From: Mannheimia granulomatis
Lineage (GTDB): Bacteria > Pseudomonadota > Gammaproteobacteria > Enterobacterales > Pasteurellaceae
Length of the DNA: 64,000 nt
Assembly (NCBI RefSeq): GCF_013377255.1
Contig: NZ_CP016614.1
Span: forward strand, 1,744,501-1,808,500
Reading direction: 5' to 3'
A program made the position numbers and the translations under genes. Positions 1-9,087 of this stretch are shown one piece after another (position 1 is the first letter of the stretch; every line of letters starts with the position of its first letter). Under the pieces are notes generated by a model. The model ran no database searches and was not told the origin of the DNA. It saw nothing but the letters and a program-made list of their open reading frames with translations.

Positions 1-23
1 ATATAATTATAATGTTTAGCCAT
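1..23 (-). CDS. 5' end of an unidentified gene (partial)
   Basis: An ATG on the minus strand (bases 23-21) opens a frame that runs off the left edge and reads MAKHYNY. It is preceded by a strong ribosome binding site, AAGGAG, seven bases upstream. Only seven codons are visible, so no product can be named. It lies 69 bp downstream of yqhA in the same direction and could be cotranscribed with it. The call rests on the start codon and ribosome binding site alone. Confidence 0.45.
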
Positions 24-42
24 GATTTTGCTCCTTACAATG

Positions 43-97
43 AATTACTCTAATTATTCTAACAACTTTTATAAAAAATAGTTCAAATTACTCTAAT
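43..97. repeat. 12-bp direct repeat
   Basis: The sequence AATTACTCTAAT occurs at 43-54 and again at 86-97, the second copy overlapping the yqhA stop codon. Only two copies are present. It may be a chance or slippage duplication in AT-rich DNA; no function is suggested. Confidence 0.5.
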
Positions 98-626
98 AGG
101 CTTTATGCTTAGTATGTGAAGAATTAAGAGCCTTATCAATATAAGCCATTGCCAATGCAGAAATGATAAAAGCGATATGAATCACCACTTGCCATAACAT
201 CGTTTTTTCATCTAATCTGGAAGCATTAATAAAAGTTTGCAGTAAATGAATAGAAGAAATACTAATAATTGCCATTGATAACTTGACTTTCAAAATAGTC
301 GCATTCACATGATCAAGCCATTCCGGTTGGTCAGGATGATCGTTTACTTTCAACCGAGAAACAAAAGTTTCATATCCTCCTACAATCACCATAACTAACA
401 AGTTTGCAATCATCACCACATCAATTAAATTTAACACCGCCAACATAACGGTATTTGCATCCATTTGATTTAAATTTACGACTAATTCGTACAGCGATTT
501 TATAAATTTATAAGCATAAATCCCTTGAACGACAATTAACCCTAAGTAAATCGGTAATTGTAGCCAACGGCTGGCAAAAATAATTTTCCCTAAAATATTT
601 GCTCGGGCATTTAATTCTGTTTGCAT
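93..626 (-). CDS. yqhA: YqhA family (UPF0114) membrane protein
   Basis: A 177-residue inner-membrane protein of the YqhA/UPF0114 family, whose function is not established. It shows the family pattern: a FASRWLQLPIYLGL first segment, a central hydrophobic segment ending VMVIVGGYETFVS, then SISSIHLLQTFINAS and a last membrane helix. E. coli YqhA is about 164 residues and aligns from the start chosen here. A longer frame begins at 671, but the ATG at 626 has a GGAG site six bases upstream and matches the family N-terminus. It is transcribed leftwards, with an uptake-signal hairpin upstream that separates it from the nitroreductase gene. Confidence 0.85.
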   Translation of the reverse strand: MQTELNARANILGKIIFASRWLQLPIYLGLIVVQGIYAYKFIKSLYELVVNLNQMDANTVMLAVLNLIDVVMIANLLVMVIVGGYETFVSRLKVNDHPDQPEWLDHVNATILKVKLSMAIISISSIHLLQTFINASRLDEKTMLWQVVIHIAFIISALAMAYIDKALNSSHTKHKAY

Positions 627-659
627 AATACTCCAATAAATAGCAACTAAAAATAAAAA

Positions 660-717
660 ACAAGCGGTCAAATTCTGACAATTTTTTGCAAAAAAATTAA
701 CAGATTCGACCGCTTGT
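660..717. terminator. Head-to-head uptake-signal hairpin, possible terminator
   Basis: ACAAGCGGTC at 660-669 and its reverse complement GACCGCTTGT at 708-717 form a 10-bp stem around an AT-rich loop. It lies just downstream of the nitroreductase gene and upstream of yqhA, both read leftwards, so it may end the nitroreductase transcript. The loop is long and there is no clean T run, so termination is uncertain; the uptake-signal identity is clear. Confidence 0.6.
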
Positions 718-733
718 ATAATAGCTATTTTTC

Positions 734-1372
734 TTAGTTTTTAAAACCTTTTCCATCATTCCAAGAAACGGTGTATTCTAGTGGCAAACGACAGCTTGGT
801 AATGCAGGAGCTGCAGCTTTCCCTATGGCTAACAACATAACCGGTAAATAGCGTTCTTTATCAATTTTCAACAAATCCAACACTGCATCACGATCAAAAA
901 TACCAATAGCATGAGTGTCATAACCTTTATTTTTCGCTATCAACATTAATTGCATTGACACTAAACTAGAATCAATTAAAACCTGATCTCGAATCTCTGC
1001 TTCACTTAGTTGATTATGTAAATTCAACAAAAAATCAAAACTACGATCTCTAAAACTTTCATGCAAACAACCGTTTTTCACTGAATTTTCTAAAATATCG
1101 CCTAATAATCTTTCATACTGTAAGTCGGCTAAAATAGCAATTACTACTGAAGAAGTTTCACAGGGAGGTCCATTAAAGGCTACATGAGCAGATAGCGCTT
1201 TTTTAACCTGTTGGTCATCTACCACAACAAAGCGCCAAGGCTGTAAATTCGCTTTTGAAGGAGCAAGTTGTGCGAGAGTGAGCATTTCTTCTAACTCAAC
1301 TCGGTTTATTCTTACACTTGAATCGAACGCTTTAATGGTCTTACGTTGTTCAATTACATTTTTTAACTCCAT
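734..1372 (-). CDS. Nitroreductase family protein
   Basis: A 212-residue FMN-dependent NAD(P)H nitroreductase-fold oxidoreductase. The N-terminus MELKNVIEQRKTIKAFD and the segment LAQLAPSKANLQPWRFVVVDD are the family's FMN-phosphate and dimer-interface motifs; a second conserved block, YDTHAIGIFD, lies near residue 155. The closest general type is NfsB/YdgI, but the substrate cannot be told from sequence. The ATG at 1372 is chosen over the one at 1387 because it has AAGGA at the right spacing and gives the usual family N-terminus. It appears to be monocistronic, with uptake-signal hairpins or gaps on both sides. Confidence 0.85.
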   Translation of the reverse strand: MELKNVIEQRKTIKAFDSSVRINRVELEEMLTLAQLAPSKANLQPWRFVVVDDQQVKKALSAHVAFNGPPCETSSVVIAILADLQYERLLGDILENSVKNGCLHESFRDRSFDFLLNLHNQLSEAEIRDQVLIDSSLVSMQLMLIAKNKGYDTHAIGIFDRDAVLDLLKIDKERYLPVMLLAIGKAAAPALPSCRLPLEYTVSWNDGKGFKN

Positions 1373-1507
1373 AGTTTTTCCTTGCATTCATCAAAATTTA
1401 AACAGTCTATAACTTAGGAATATGAAATGTAAGAACCTCAAAGAGGTATTTCACTCATTTATTGAGATAGGTCAAAATTATCACATGGACCACAGCATTA
1501 ACAAGCC

Positions 1508-2302
1508 TTAAACCGCCCAAGCCGCTTCAGTTAGAGGTTTACCGAAATAGCTTTCAATCAATCGCTTGGTAATTTGATGTTGAGGATTTAATAAAATCTC
1601 TTTAGTTGAACCATATTCTACAATTTCTCCGCCTTGCATCACCATAAGCTTATCACTCACATGCTTGATAAGTCCCAAATTCTGTCCAACATAGATATAT
1701 GAAATTGCCTGCCGTTGCTGCACACTTAACATCAAATTGGTTAGTTGCGTTTTAACTGAGAAATCCAACACACTCATAGTGTCATCTGCAATAATAATTT
1801 CGGGTTCTAAAATTAAGGCTCGAGCTAAGGCAATTCTCTGCTTCTGTCCACTTGAAGCTTCTGAAATGGGGATTAATGCGTGTTCCGGATACATACCAAC
1901 TAATCTAAGCGTATTAAAAATCCGTTCATTTCTCTCTTCTTCACTTAAATCAGTTGCTAGTCGTAAAGGCGTATCTAGAATTTGTCCGATATTATAATTG
2001 GGGTCAAAGGCATCATTCGGGTCTTGGAACATCATTCGAATATGCTTAGCGCGATATTTATAATCGCCGAAAGTCAGCTCATTGCCACGAAACACTAATC
2101 TACCTGAGGTCGGTTCAACCATGCCGGCAATCATTTTCGCCAATGTTGATTTTCCTGCCCCATTCTCTCCTACAATTGCAAGCGTTTCTTTACGATTGAG
2201 CGTAAAAGAGACATTTTTCACCGCATAAAAATCTTGTTTATGGAACAAGCTGTCGCGTTCAACAAATCGTTTATTCAAATTGTGGACTTCAAGTAATGCC
2301 AT
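1508..2302 (-). CDS. sapF: SapF-like ABC transporter ATP-binding protein (orphan)
   Basis: A 264-residue ATPase very like SapF, the second ATPase of the SapABCDF antimicrobial-peptide/peptide uptake system (E. coli SapF is 268 residues). Visible motifs are Walker A GENGAGKST near residue 45, MMFQDPNDAFDP as the Q loop, and SSGQKQRIALARAL as the signature. Two catalytic positions deviate: the Walker B glutamate is aspartate (IIIADDTMSVLD) and the switch histidine seen in E. coli SapF (YVTQH) is asparagine (YVGQN). No sapA, B, C or D is adjacent. The gene stands alone downstream of the fbaA terminator, so it must have its own promoter within about 57 bp or depend on read-through. It may be a weak or regulatory ATPase. 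Confidence 0.85.
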   Translation of the reverse strand: MALLEVHNLNKRFVERDSLFHKQDFYAVKNVSFTLNRKETLAIVGENGAGKSTLAKMIAGMVEPTSGRLVFRGNELTFGDYKYRAKHIRMMFQDPNDAFDPNYNIGQILDTPLRLATDLSEEERNERIFNTLRLVGMYPEHALIPISEASSGQKQRIALARALILEPEIIIADDTMSVLDFSVKTQLTNLMLSVQQRQAISYIYVGQNLGLIKHVSDKLMVMQGGEIVEYGSTKEILLNPQHQITKRLIESYFGKPLTEAAWAV

Positions 2303-2349
2303 AAGATTGAACCAAAAGAAAATAAAACCATAGTTTACCGCAAAAAATA

Positions 2350-2385
2350 AATAAAAAAAGACCGCTTGTCTGATAACAAGCGGTC
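2350..2385 (-). terminator. fbaA terminator built from paired uptake signals
   Basis: GACCGCTTGT (2360-2369) and ACAAGCGGTC (2376-2385) form a perfect 10-bp stem with a six-base loop. Read on the minus strand, the stem is followed by CTTTTTTTATTTATTTTTT. This is a convincing intrinsic terminator for fbaA. Confidence 0.88.
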
Positions 2386-2408
2386 GAATCTGCTAAAAAC
2401 TTTGCAAA

Positions 2409-3485
<1,077 letters not shown>

Positions 3486-3538
3486 TTTTTGCTTCCTTTG
3501 TATTGTATGAAATGTGCAAACGCACATTGTTAAAATAC

Positions 3539-3576
3539 GCGGTCAAATTTGCAATATTTCATTGAAATTTGACCGC
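3539..3576. repeat. Imperfect uptake-signal hairpin between pgk and fbaA
   Basis: GCGGTCAAATTT (3539-3550) and AAATTTGACCGC (3565-3576) form a perfect 12-bp stem; only the right-hand arm carries the full ACAAGCGGTC core. There is no strong T run, so it may only partly attenuate transcription from pgk into fbaA. Confidence 0.6.
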
Positions 3577-3586
3577 TTGTAATCAA

Positions 3587-4762
3587 TTAACCGTTTGCAC
3601 GCTTCTCTAAAATTTCCACTGCCGGTAATACTTTACCTTCAACGAATTCTAAGAACGCACCGCCACCGGTTGAAATGTAAGAAATTTTATCTTTGATGCC
3701 GAATAGATCAATAGCCGCTAATGTATCACCACCGCCTGCGATAGAGAATGCACCATTTGCAGTTGCTTCTGCGATTGCATTTGAAATCACTTCGGTACCT
3801 TTACGGAAGTTAGGGAATTCAAATACACCTACCGGACCGTTCCAAAGAATGGTTTTCGAGTTACGGATAATCTCTGCTAATTGCTCTGCTGATTTTTCAC
3901 CGATATCAAAGATTGATTCATCTGCTTGAACTTCGTTCACCGCTTTTTCCGTTGCCGGTGCAGTTTCAGAGAATTCCGTACCGACACGCACATCAACAGG
4001 CACAGGAATATTAGTCACTTGAGCTAAGCGTTTTGCTTCAGGGATTAAATCTTCTTCATATAATGATTTACCTACCGCATGGCCTTCTGCTGCGATAAAG
4101 GTATTTGCGATACCGCCACCTACAATTAATTGGTCGGCAATTTTTGAAAGGGAATCTAGAACAGTTAATTTAGTTGAAACTTTTGAACCACCTACGATTG
4201 CCAACATCGGGCGTTGTGGTTCTTTTAATGCTTTGCCTAACGCATCTAATTCAGCCGCTAATAATGGACCGGCACAAGCAACAGGCGCATATTCTGCTAC
4301 ACCATAGGTTGAACCTTCTGCACGGTGAGCCGTACCAAAAGCGTCCATTACAAATACGTCACAAAGTGCAGCATATTTTTTCGCAAGTTCAGGATCGTTT
4401 TTCTTTTCACCTTTATTAATACGGACATTTTCAAGTACAACTATTTCATTTTCTTTGACATCAACGCCATCTAAGTAATCACGTACTAAACGTACCGGAA
4501 CGCCTAAATCTGAGGCATTTAGATAATCTACTACAGGTTGTAAAGAATTTGCTTCTTCAAAAACGCCTTCCGTTGGACGACCTAAGTGAGAAGTTACCAT
4601 CACTTTAGCCCCTTTTTGTAAGGCTAATTTTAAGGTTGGGATAGTTGCTACAATACGCGCATCCGATGTCACTTTGCCATCTTTTACCGGCACGTTAAGA
4701 TCAGCACGAATAAATAAGCGTTTACCTGCTAAATCAAGGTCAGCCATTTTAATAACAGACAT
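3587..4762 (-). CDS. pgk: Phosphoglycerate kinase
   Basis: A 391-residue cytoplasmic kinase that transfers the acyl phosphate of 1,3-bisphosphoglycerate to ADP. Motifs are RADLNVPVKDG and SHLGRP in the N-terminal substrate-binding lobe, GGSKVSTKL at the hinge, and GGGDTLAA and STGGGAFLEF in the nucleotide-binding lobe. The start has AGAGGAAC eight bases upstream. The length matches the family (about 387). It is followed by fbaA and is preceded by an extended -10 promoter at 4807-4815. Confidence 0.97.
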   Translation of the reverse strand: MSVIKMADLDLAGKRLFIRADLNVPVKDGKVTSDARIVATIPTLKLALQKGAKVMVTSHLGRPTEGVFEEANSLQPVVDYLNASDLGVPVRLVRDYLDGVDVKENEIVVLENVRINKGEKKNDPELAKKYAALCDVFVMDAFGTAHRAEGSTYGVAEYAPVACAGPLLAAELDALGKALKEPQRPMLAIVGGSKVSTKLTVLDSLSKIADQLIVGGGIANTFIAAEGHAVGKSLYEEDLIPEAKRLAQVTNIPVPVDVRVGTEFSETAPATEKAVNEVQADESIFDIGEKSAEQLAEIIRNSKTILWNGPVGVFEFPNFRKGTEVISNAIAEATANGAFSIAGGGDTLAAIDLFGIKDKISYISTGGGAFLEFVEGKVLPAVEILEKRANG

Positions 4763-4806
4763 AGTTTGTTCCTCTTTAATAAATGTTTAAAAGTGATAAC
4801 GGTTGG

Positions 4807-4815
4807 ATTATATCA
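4807..4815 (-). promoter_or_regulatory. Extended -10 promoter element for pgk
   Basis: Read on the minus strand this is TGATATAAT, a perfect -10 hexamer with the TGn extension, about 45 bases upstream of the pgk start. No good -35 hexamer is seen at the expected distance, which is usual for extended -10 promoters. Confidence 0.5.
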
Positions 4816-4863
4816 GCTTATAATCATTTTGGGGGTAACTTAGATCAAATAAATGATGAATTT

Positions 4864-4907
4864 TTATCAAAAAAGAAAGCTGCTTGACTTATTATTCAAA
4901 CAGCTTT
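4864..4907 (-). terminator. Terminator of the NSS symporter gene
   Basis: AAAGCTG (4876-4882) pairs with CAGCTTT (4901-4907), with an inner TTGA/TCAA pairing. On the minus strand the hairpin is followed by CTTTTTTGAT. It sits 15 bp beyond the symporter stop codon. Confidence 0.82.
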
Positions 4908-4921
4908 ACTCAACTAAAATT

Positions 4922-6280
4922 TTAAAGTGAATTAAAGAAAATCACTAAGATAATAAGTGGAATCACGAAGCGGACGTAATTAAACCAGATATTCGTTAAA
5001 GTCTTACCCGCTCCCAGCTCCTCTTTAGCTTCATCTTTTAAGACAAAGCCGACAAAAATAGCACTACCTAAGGCAGTCAAAATAAAGAGAATATTTCCAC
5101 TAATATAGTCAAAAGCATCAAAAATGCTTTTACCCATAATTTGTACCTCTTTTAAAACATTATCACTAAGAGCGGAAGGGATATTCCCCAATACGAAGAT
5201 CGTCGCTAATGTTAAAAAGATAGCCTTTTTGCGGCTAATATTCGCTTTCTCTTGTAATGAGGTAATAATTACTTCATAAATCGTTAATGAAGTAGTTAAA
5301 GCAGCGACTACCAATAAGCTAAAGAAAATAATTGCAAAAACCGTTCCGCCCCACATATTCGAAAATACAATAGGTAAACTTTGGAATACTAAAGTCGGAC
5401 CAGAATTTGGTGCCACACCAAAACTAAACAAGGACGGGAAAATCATAAAACCGGCAAGTACCGCAATCACGGTATTCATTATGCCTGTAATAGCTGCCGT
5501 TTTAACTAAATTTTCATTTTTATCCAAATAGCTTGAAAGTGTAATCAATACCCCAAATCCTAAACTTAATGCAAAGAATACCTGACCTAGTACAAACACA
5601 AATAATTTAGGTGTAATTTTAGAAAAATCAGGCATTAAATAAAATGAAATCCCCTCAGCTGCACCCGGCAAAGTTACATTTCGGATCACCATAATAATCA
5701 GAAAAACGAATAAAATCGGCATCAGATATTGGACCGAGCGCTCAATACCATCCACAATCCCTTTCACTAAAATAAAGTAATTTACCAGCACAAATAAGGC
5801 TGTATATCCAATAATGGTTGCAGGGTTGTTAAAAATACTTTGCTGGAAAAATTGGTAAGTTGTCTCTACTGTAATTGGGGTAGAAAGATCTAAGCTCCCT
5901 GTTACCAGACTGCCGATATAATTCAGTACCCAACCACCAAGTACCATGTAGTAAGCCAAAATACCAAAGGAACCGAGTAACCCCATATAGCCTAAAATCT
6001 TCCAAGCTGAGGCAATTTTTTTACCATTGGCTTCTCCACCGAAAGCATCCACCGCATTAACACGCATGCGACGGCCAATAACATTTTCAACCAAAATCAT
6101 CGGAATACCGATAACAATCATGGCGATACAAAATAAGAAAACATAAGCACCACCGCCATTTTCACCAACTAAATAGGGAAAACGCCAAGTTGCACCAAAA
6201 CCAACAGTTGCCCCTGCAACCGTCATAATATACGCCAATCGATTTGACCAGGATTGACGCTCTTCCTTTTGATTTGCCAT
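4922..6280 (-). CDS. Sodium-dependent NSS (neurotransmitter:sodium symporter) family transporter
   Basis: A 452-residue inner-membrane protein of the LeuT-type NSS family, which couples Na+ entry to uptake of amino acids or related amines. The first helix carries the diagnostic break region TVGFGATWRFPYLVGENGGG, and about eleven further hydrophobic segments follow, including the GFGVLITLSSYL region that contributes to the substrate and sodium sites. The substrate cannot be assigned. The start has CTGGAG upstream. It lies 82 bp downstream of dam on the same strand and ends in its own terminator. Confidence 0.9.
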   Translation of the reverse strand: MANQKEERQSWSNRLAYIMTVAGATVGFGATWRFPYLVGENGGGAYVFLFCIAMIVIGIPMILVENVIGRRMRVNAVDAFGGEANGKKIASAWKILGYMGLLGSFGILAYYMVLGGWVLNYIGSLVTGSLDLSTPITVETTYQFFQQSIFNNPATIIGYTALFVLVNYFILVKGIVDGIERSVQYLMPILFVFLIIMVIRNVTLPGAAEGISFYLMPDFSKITPKLFVFVLGQVFFALSLGFGVLITLSSYLDKNENLVKTAAITGIMNTVIAVLAGFMIFPSLFSFGVAPNSGPTLVFQSLPIVFSNMWGGTVFAIIFFSLLVVAALTTSLTIYEVIITSLQEKANISRKKAIFLTLATIFVLGNIPSALSDNVLKEVQIMGKSIFDAFDYISGNILFILTALGSAIFVGFVLKDEAKEELGAGKTLTNIWFNYVRFVIPLIILVIFFNSL

Positions 6281-6362
6281 TTCATACTCCAGAGGCTAAA
6301 TAAAAATAAAGCTTGTTGCCAATACAGCAAGCGGTGATTTTTTTAGAAAAATTTGCTAATAG

Positions 6363-7190
6363 TTAAATAAAAAGTGCGAATAACTCGCCCACTTTGATTC
6401 TTGAATCTGCATTCTGCCCGATAGAACGCTGTACCTGAATAGACTGCATTTGTGCTGACTGATAAATCTGACGAGTAAATTCCGTATCATGATTAGAGAT
6501 TAAAACAGGAATGCCCTGCTCTTTCATTTCAAAAGCTAACTGGGCCAAACGCATTTGTTGCGCCAGACTAAATCCTCCTCCGGCATATTGGGTAAAATTA
6601 GTTTCCTGTTTTAAAGGTGCATAGGGAGGATCGCAATAGATAACACAATCACTTGGGGATTGTTTAATCTGCTCAAACACTTGCTCAAAATCCGCACAAA
6701 CAAACTCCGCTTTCTGAGCTTTTTCTGCAAAAAAACGCAGCTCTTTTTCCGGAAAATAATGCGTTTTATAACGCCCAAACGGCACGTTATAACCCTGTTT
6801 TTTGTTATAACGACACAATCCGTTATAGCCGAAACGATTTAAATAGAGAAAAATTACTGAGCGACGAAAACTATCCTTTGAACGATTAAATTCCGTACGA
6901 CGTGCTTTATAAAAGGCTTCTGTATTTGCTTTAGGGTGTAAAAAAAGTAATTTCGTATGAGCAATATATTGCTCTACGTCACCTTTTACTACATTGAAAA
7001 GATTGATTAAATCAGGATTAACATCAGCTAAAATATAGCGCTCAAAGTCAGTATTTAGAAAAACCGAACCCGCACCGACAAAAGGCTCAACTAAACAAGC
7101 CTTTTTCGGCAAATGGGTTTGGATATCTGATATTAAGCGATATTTACCGCCTGCCCATTTTAAAAAGGCTCTATGTTTAGGATGATTCAT
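6363..7190 (-). CDS. dam: DNA adenine methylase (GATC)
   Basis: A 275-residue class D12 N6-adenine methyltransferase that methylates GATC and serves mismatch repair and replication timing. Motif I is FLKWAGGKYRL near residue 9; the catalytic motif IV is CDPPYAPL near residue 186; VEPFVGAGSVFLNTDF is the adenosylmethionine-binding region. It is the last gene of aroK-aroB-dam and begins 12 bp after aroB, with no clear ribosome binding site of its own, suggesting translational coupling. The damX gene that separates aroB and dam in E. coli is absent. Confidence 0.95.
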   Translation of the reverse strand: MNHPKHRAFLKWAGGKYRLISDIQTHLPKKACLVEPFVGAGSVFLNTDFERYILADVNPDLINLFNVVKGDVEQYIAHTKLLFLHPKANTEAFYKARRTEFNRSKDSFRRSVIFLYLNRFGYNGLCRYNKKQGYNVPFGRYKTHYFPEKELRFFAEKAQKAEFVCADFEQVFEQIKQSPSDCVIYCDPPYAPLKQETNFTQYAGGGFSLAQQMRLAQLAFEMKEQGIPVLISNHDTEFTRQIYQSAQMQSIQVQRSIGQNADSRIKVGELFALFI

Positions 7191-7202
7191 GAACAGATAA
7201 AA

Positions 7203-8291
7203 TTAACGCTGGGTAAAACGCTCTATAGATGCCAACACTTGTGCTTCAGTTGCTTTTGCCGAAACATAAGCTTGACCAAGCGATTTCAATAAAATTAAAC
7301 GTAATTGACCACTCAACACTTTTTTATCACGCCACATATAAGGCAAATATTCCACAGGCTCCATACCATCGGGAGAAACGGTCGGCAAATTGGCTCGCGC
7401 CAGGAGCTTTTCCAAACGACCTACATCCTCTTCACTTAAATCACCTAAAATATGAGATAAGGCAGCAGCTTCAAGCATTCCAACAGAAACCGCTTCTCCA
7501 TGCAGCCATACACCATAGCCCATTCTCGCTTCAATAGCATGGCCAAAAGTATGACCTAGGTTTAATAACGCACGATCGCCTTTTTCTGTTTCATCGCGGG
7601 CAACTACATCTGCCTTTAACTGACAGCAACGCTGAATGCAATATTCCAAAGCATCTTGTTGCAAATTAACTAAATCATCAATATGCTTTTCCAACCATTC
7701 AAAAAACGGCAGGTCAAAAATAGCACCATATTTAATTACCTCTGCTAATCCTGCACTCACTTCACGCTTTGCTAAAGTGTGCAAAGTATCAGTATCTACA
7801 ATAACTGAAACCGGCTGGTAAAATGCACCAATCATATTTTTGCCAAGGGAATGATTCACAGCTGTTTTTCCACCCACAGATGAATCCACTTGTGCCAATA
7901 AGGTTGTAGGAATCTGGATAAAGCGGATACCTCGCTGGTAAGACGCAGCTGTAAAACCCGCTACATCGCCAATTACACCACCACCTAATGCAATAAGAGT
8001 GGTATCTCGATTGTGATTTTTTTCTAAAAGCGCGGTAAAAATTAAGTTTAATGAGTCTAAGGTTTTATGCTGTTCACCATCAGGAATTAAAACCGAATCA
8101 ACCTGACAACCTAGCTCTGTCAAGGCTTGTGTAACAGTAGCAAGATAGTGTGTTGCAATAGTTGGATTTGAAACCACCATGACTTTATCACCTGCTTTTA
8201 ACGGGCGATAACTGGCAGGATCATTTAATAGACCCGCACCAATTATAATCGGGTAACTGCGTTCTTTTAATTCAACATTTACTTGCAACAT
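7203..8291 (-). CDS. aroB: 3-dehydroquinate synthase
   Basis: A 362-residue NAD+- and zinc-dependent enzyme that cyclises DAHP to 3-dehydroquinate, the second step of the shikimate pathway. It shows IPDGEQHKTLDSL, the glycine-rich GGGVIGDVAGFTAASYQRG, and the metal-binding NLGHTFGHAIE with downstream HGEAV. The length matches the family. The start has an excellent AAGGAG site. It is 33 bp downstream of aroK, in the conserved aroK-aroB order. Confidence 0.97.
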   Translation of the reverse strand: MLQVNVELKERSYPIIIGAGLLNDPASYRPLKAGDKVMVVSNPTIATHYLATVTQALTELGCQVDSVLIPDGEQHKTLDSLNLIFTALLEKNHNRDTTLIALGGGVIGDVAGFTAASYQRGIRFIQIPTTLLAQVDSSVGGKTAVNHSLGKNMIGAFYQPVSVIVDTDTLHTLAKREVSAGLAEVIKYGAIFDLPFFEWLEKHIDDLVNLQQDALEYCIQRCCQLKADVVARDETEKGDRALLNLGHTFGHAIEARMGYGVWLHGEAVSVGMLEAAALSHILGDLSEEDVGRLEKLLARANLPTVSPDGMEPVEYLPYMWRDKKVLSGQLRLILLKSLGQAYVSAKATEAQVLASIERFTQR

Positions 8292-8324
8292 ATCTTAGCT
8301 CCTTTCCTACTGTGTCGCTCTACA

Positions 8325-8846
8325 CTATTGTAAATTATCTATTAAATCAATAATTTGTGTCGCAACTACTTTCGCACTTTGTTCATCCGTATGAATAGTA
8401 ATGTCGGCAATTTCTTCATAAAGCGGATTACGGATTTTCGCTATCTCTTCTAGCGTTTTACGTGGATCTTCCGTTTTTAATAGAGGGCGTTTTTTATCAC
8501 GTTGAGTTCGTTCAAATTGTTTATCAACCGTCGTTTCTAAATAAACCACAATACCACGGGCAGACAATACATTACGATTATCTTTGGATAATACGGAACC
8601 ACCACCGGTTGAAAGTACAATACCATGATTTTGCGTTAATTCGTTCAGAATTCGCTCTTCACGTTTACGAAATCCGGCTTCACCTTCAACATCAAAAATC
8701 CAATCAATTTCCGCACCGGCTCTTTCCTCAATAACACTATCGGAATCAATAAACTCCATACCTAAAATTTGAGCGAGCTGGCGACCAATAGTGCTTTTAC
8801 CTGCCCCCATAGGCCCAACTAAAAAAATGTTACGTTTTTCAGCCAT
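8325..8846 (-). CDS. aroK: Shikimate kinase
   Basis: A 173-residue P-loop kinase that phosphorylates shikimate. The Walker A motif GPMGAGKSTIGRQLA is near residue 11, the substrate site has DSDSVIEERAGAEIDWIFD, and GGGSVL and the lid segment RPLLKT follow. It is the first gene of aroK-aroB-dam. In E. coli aroK follows hofQ; here the homologous secretin operon lies on the other side of mrcA in opposite orientation, so the segment has been rearranged relative to E. coli. Confidence 0.96.
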   Translation of the reverse strand: MAEKRNIFLVGPMGAGKSTIGRQLAQILGMEFIDSDSVIEERAGAEIDWIFDVEGEAGFRKREERILNELTQNHGIVLSTGGGSVLSKDNRNVLSARGIVVYLETTVDKQFERTQRDKKRPLLKTEDPRKTLEEIAKIRNPLYEEIADITIHTDEQSAKVVATQIIDLIDNLQ

Positions 8847-8890
8847 TATTCTTTCTTCTTTTTAAATTTAATAAACATTTGATTTGTGAA

Positions 8891-8930
8891 ATTAAAAGAA
8901 AAAACGACCGCTTGTGACTTACAAGCGGTC
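8891..8930 (-). terminator. mrcA terminator built from paired uptake signals
   Basis: GACCGCTTGT (8906-8915) and ACAAGCGGTC (8921-8930) form a perfect stem with a five-base loop. On the minus strand it is followed by GTTTTTTCTTTTAATTT. It lies between mrcA and aroK, both read leftwards, so it should end mrcA transcripts. Confidence 0.88.
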
Positions 8931-9087
8931 TGATTTCTTATAAAAATTGCAATAAAATCTATTTATTGACTAAGGAATATACAAATAACTCACAAATCGC
9001 CCAAAATAAAATTGGTGGTTATTATCGCAAGAAATGCCCCTATTTTTCAACTTTTAAGAGTAAATCCCACCATAAATTTATTGTAAA

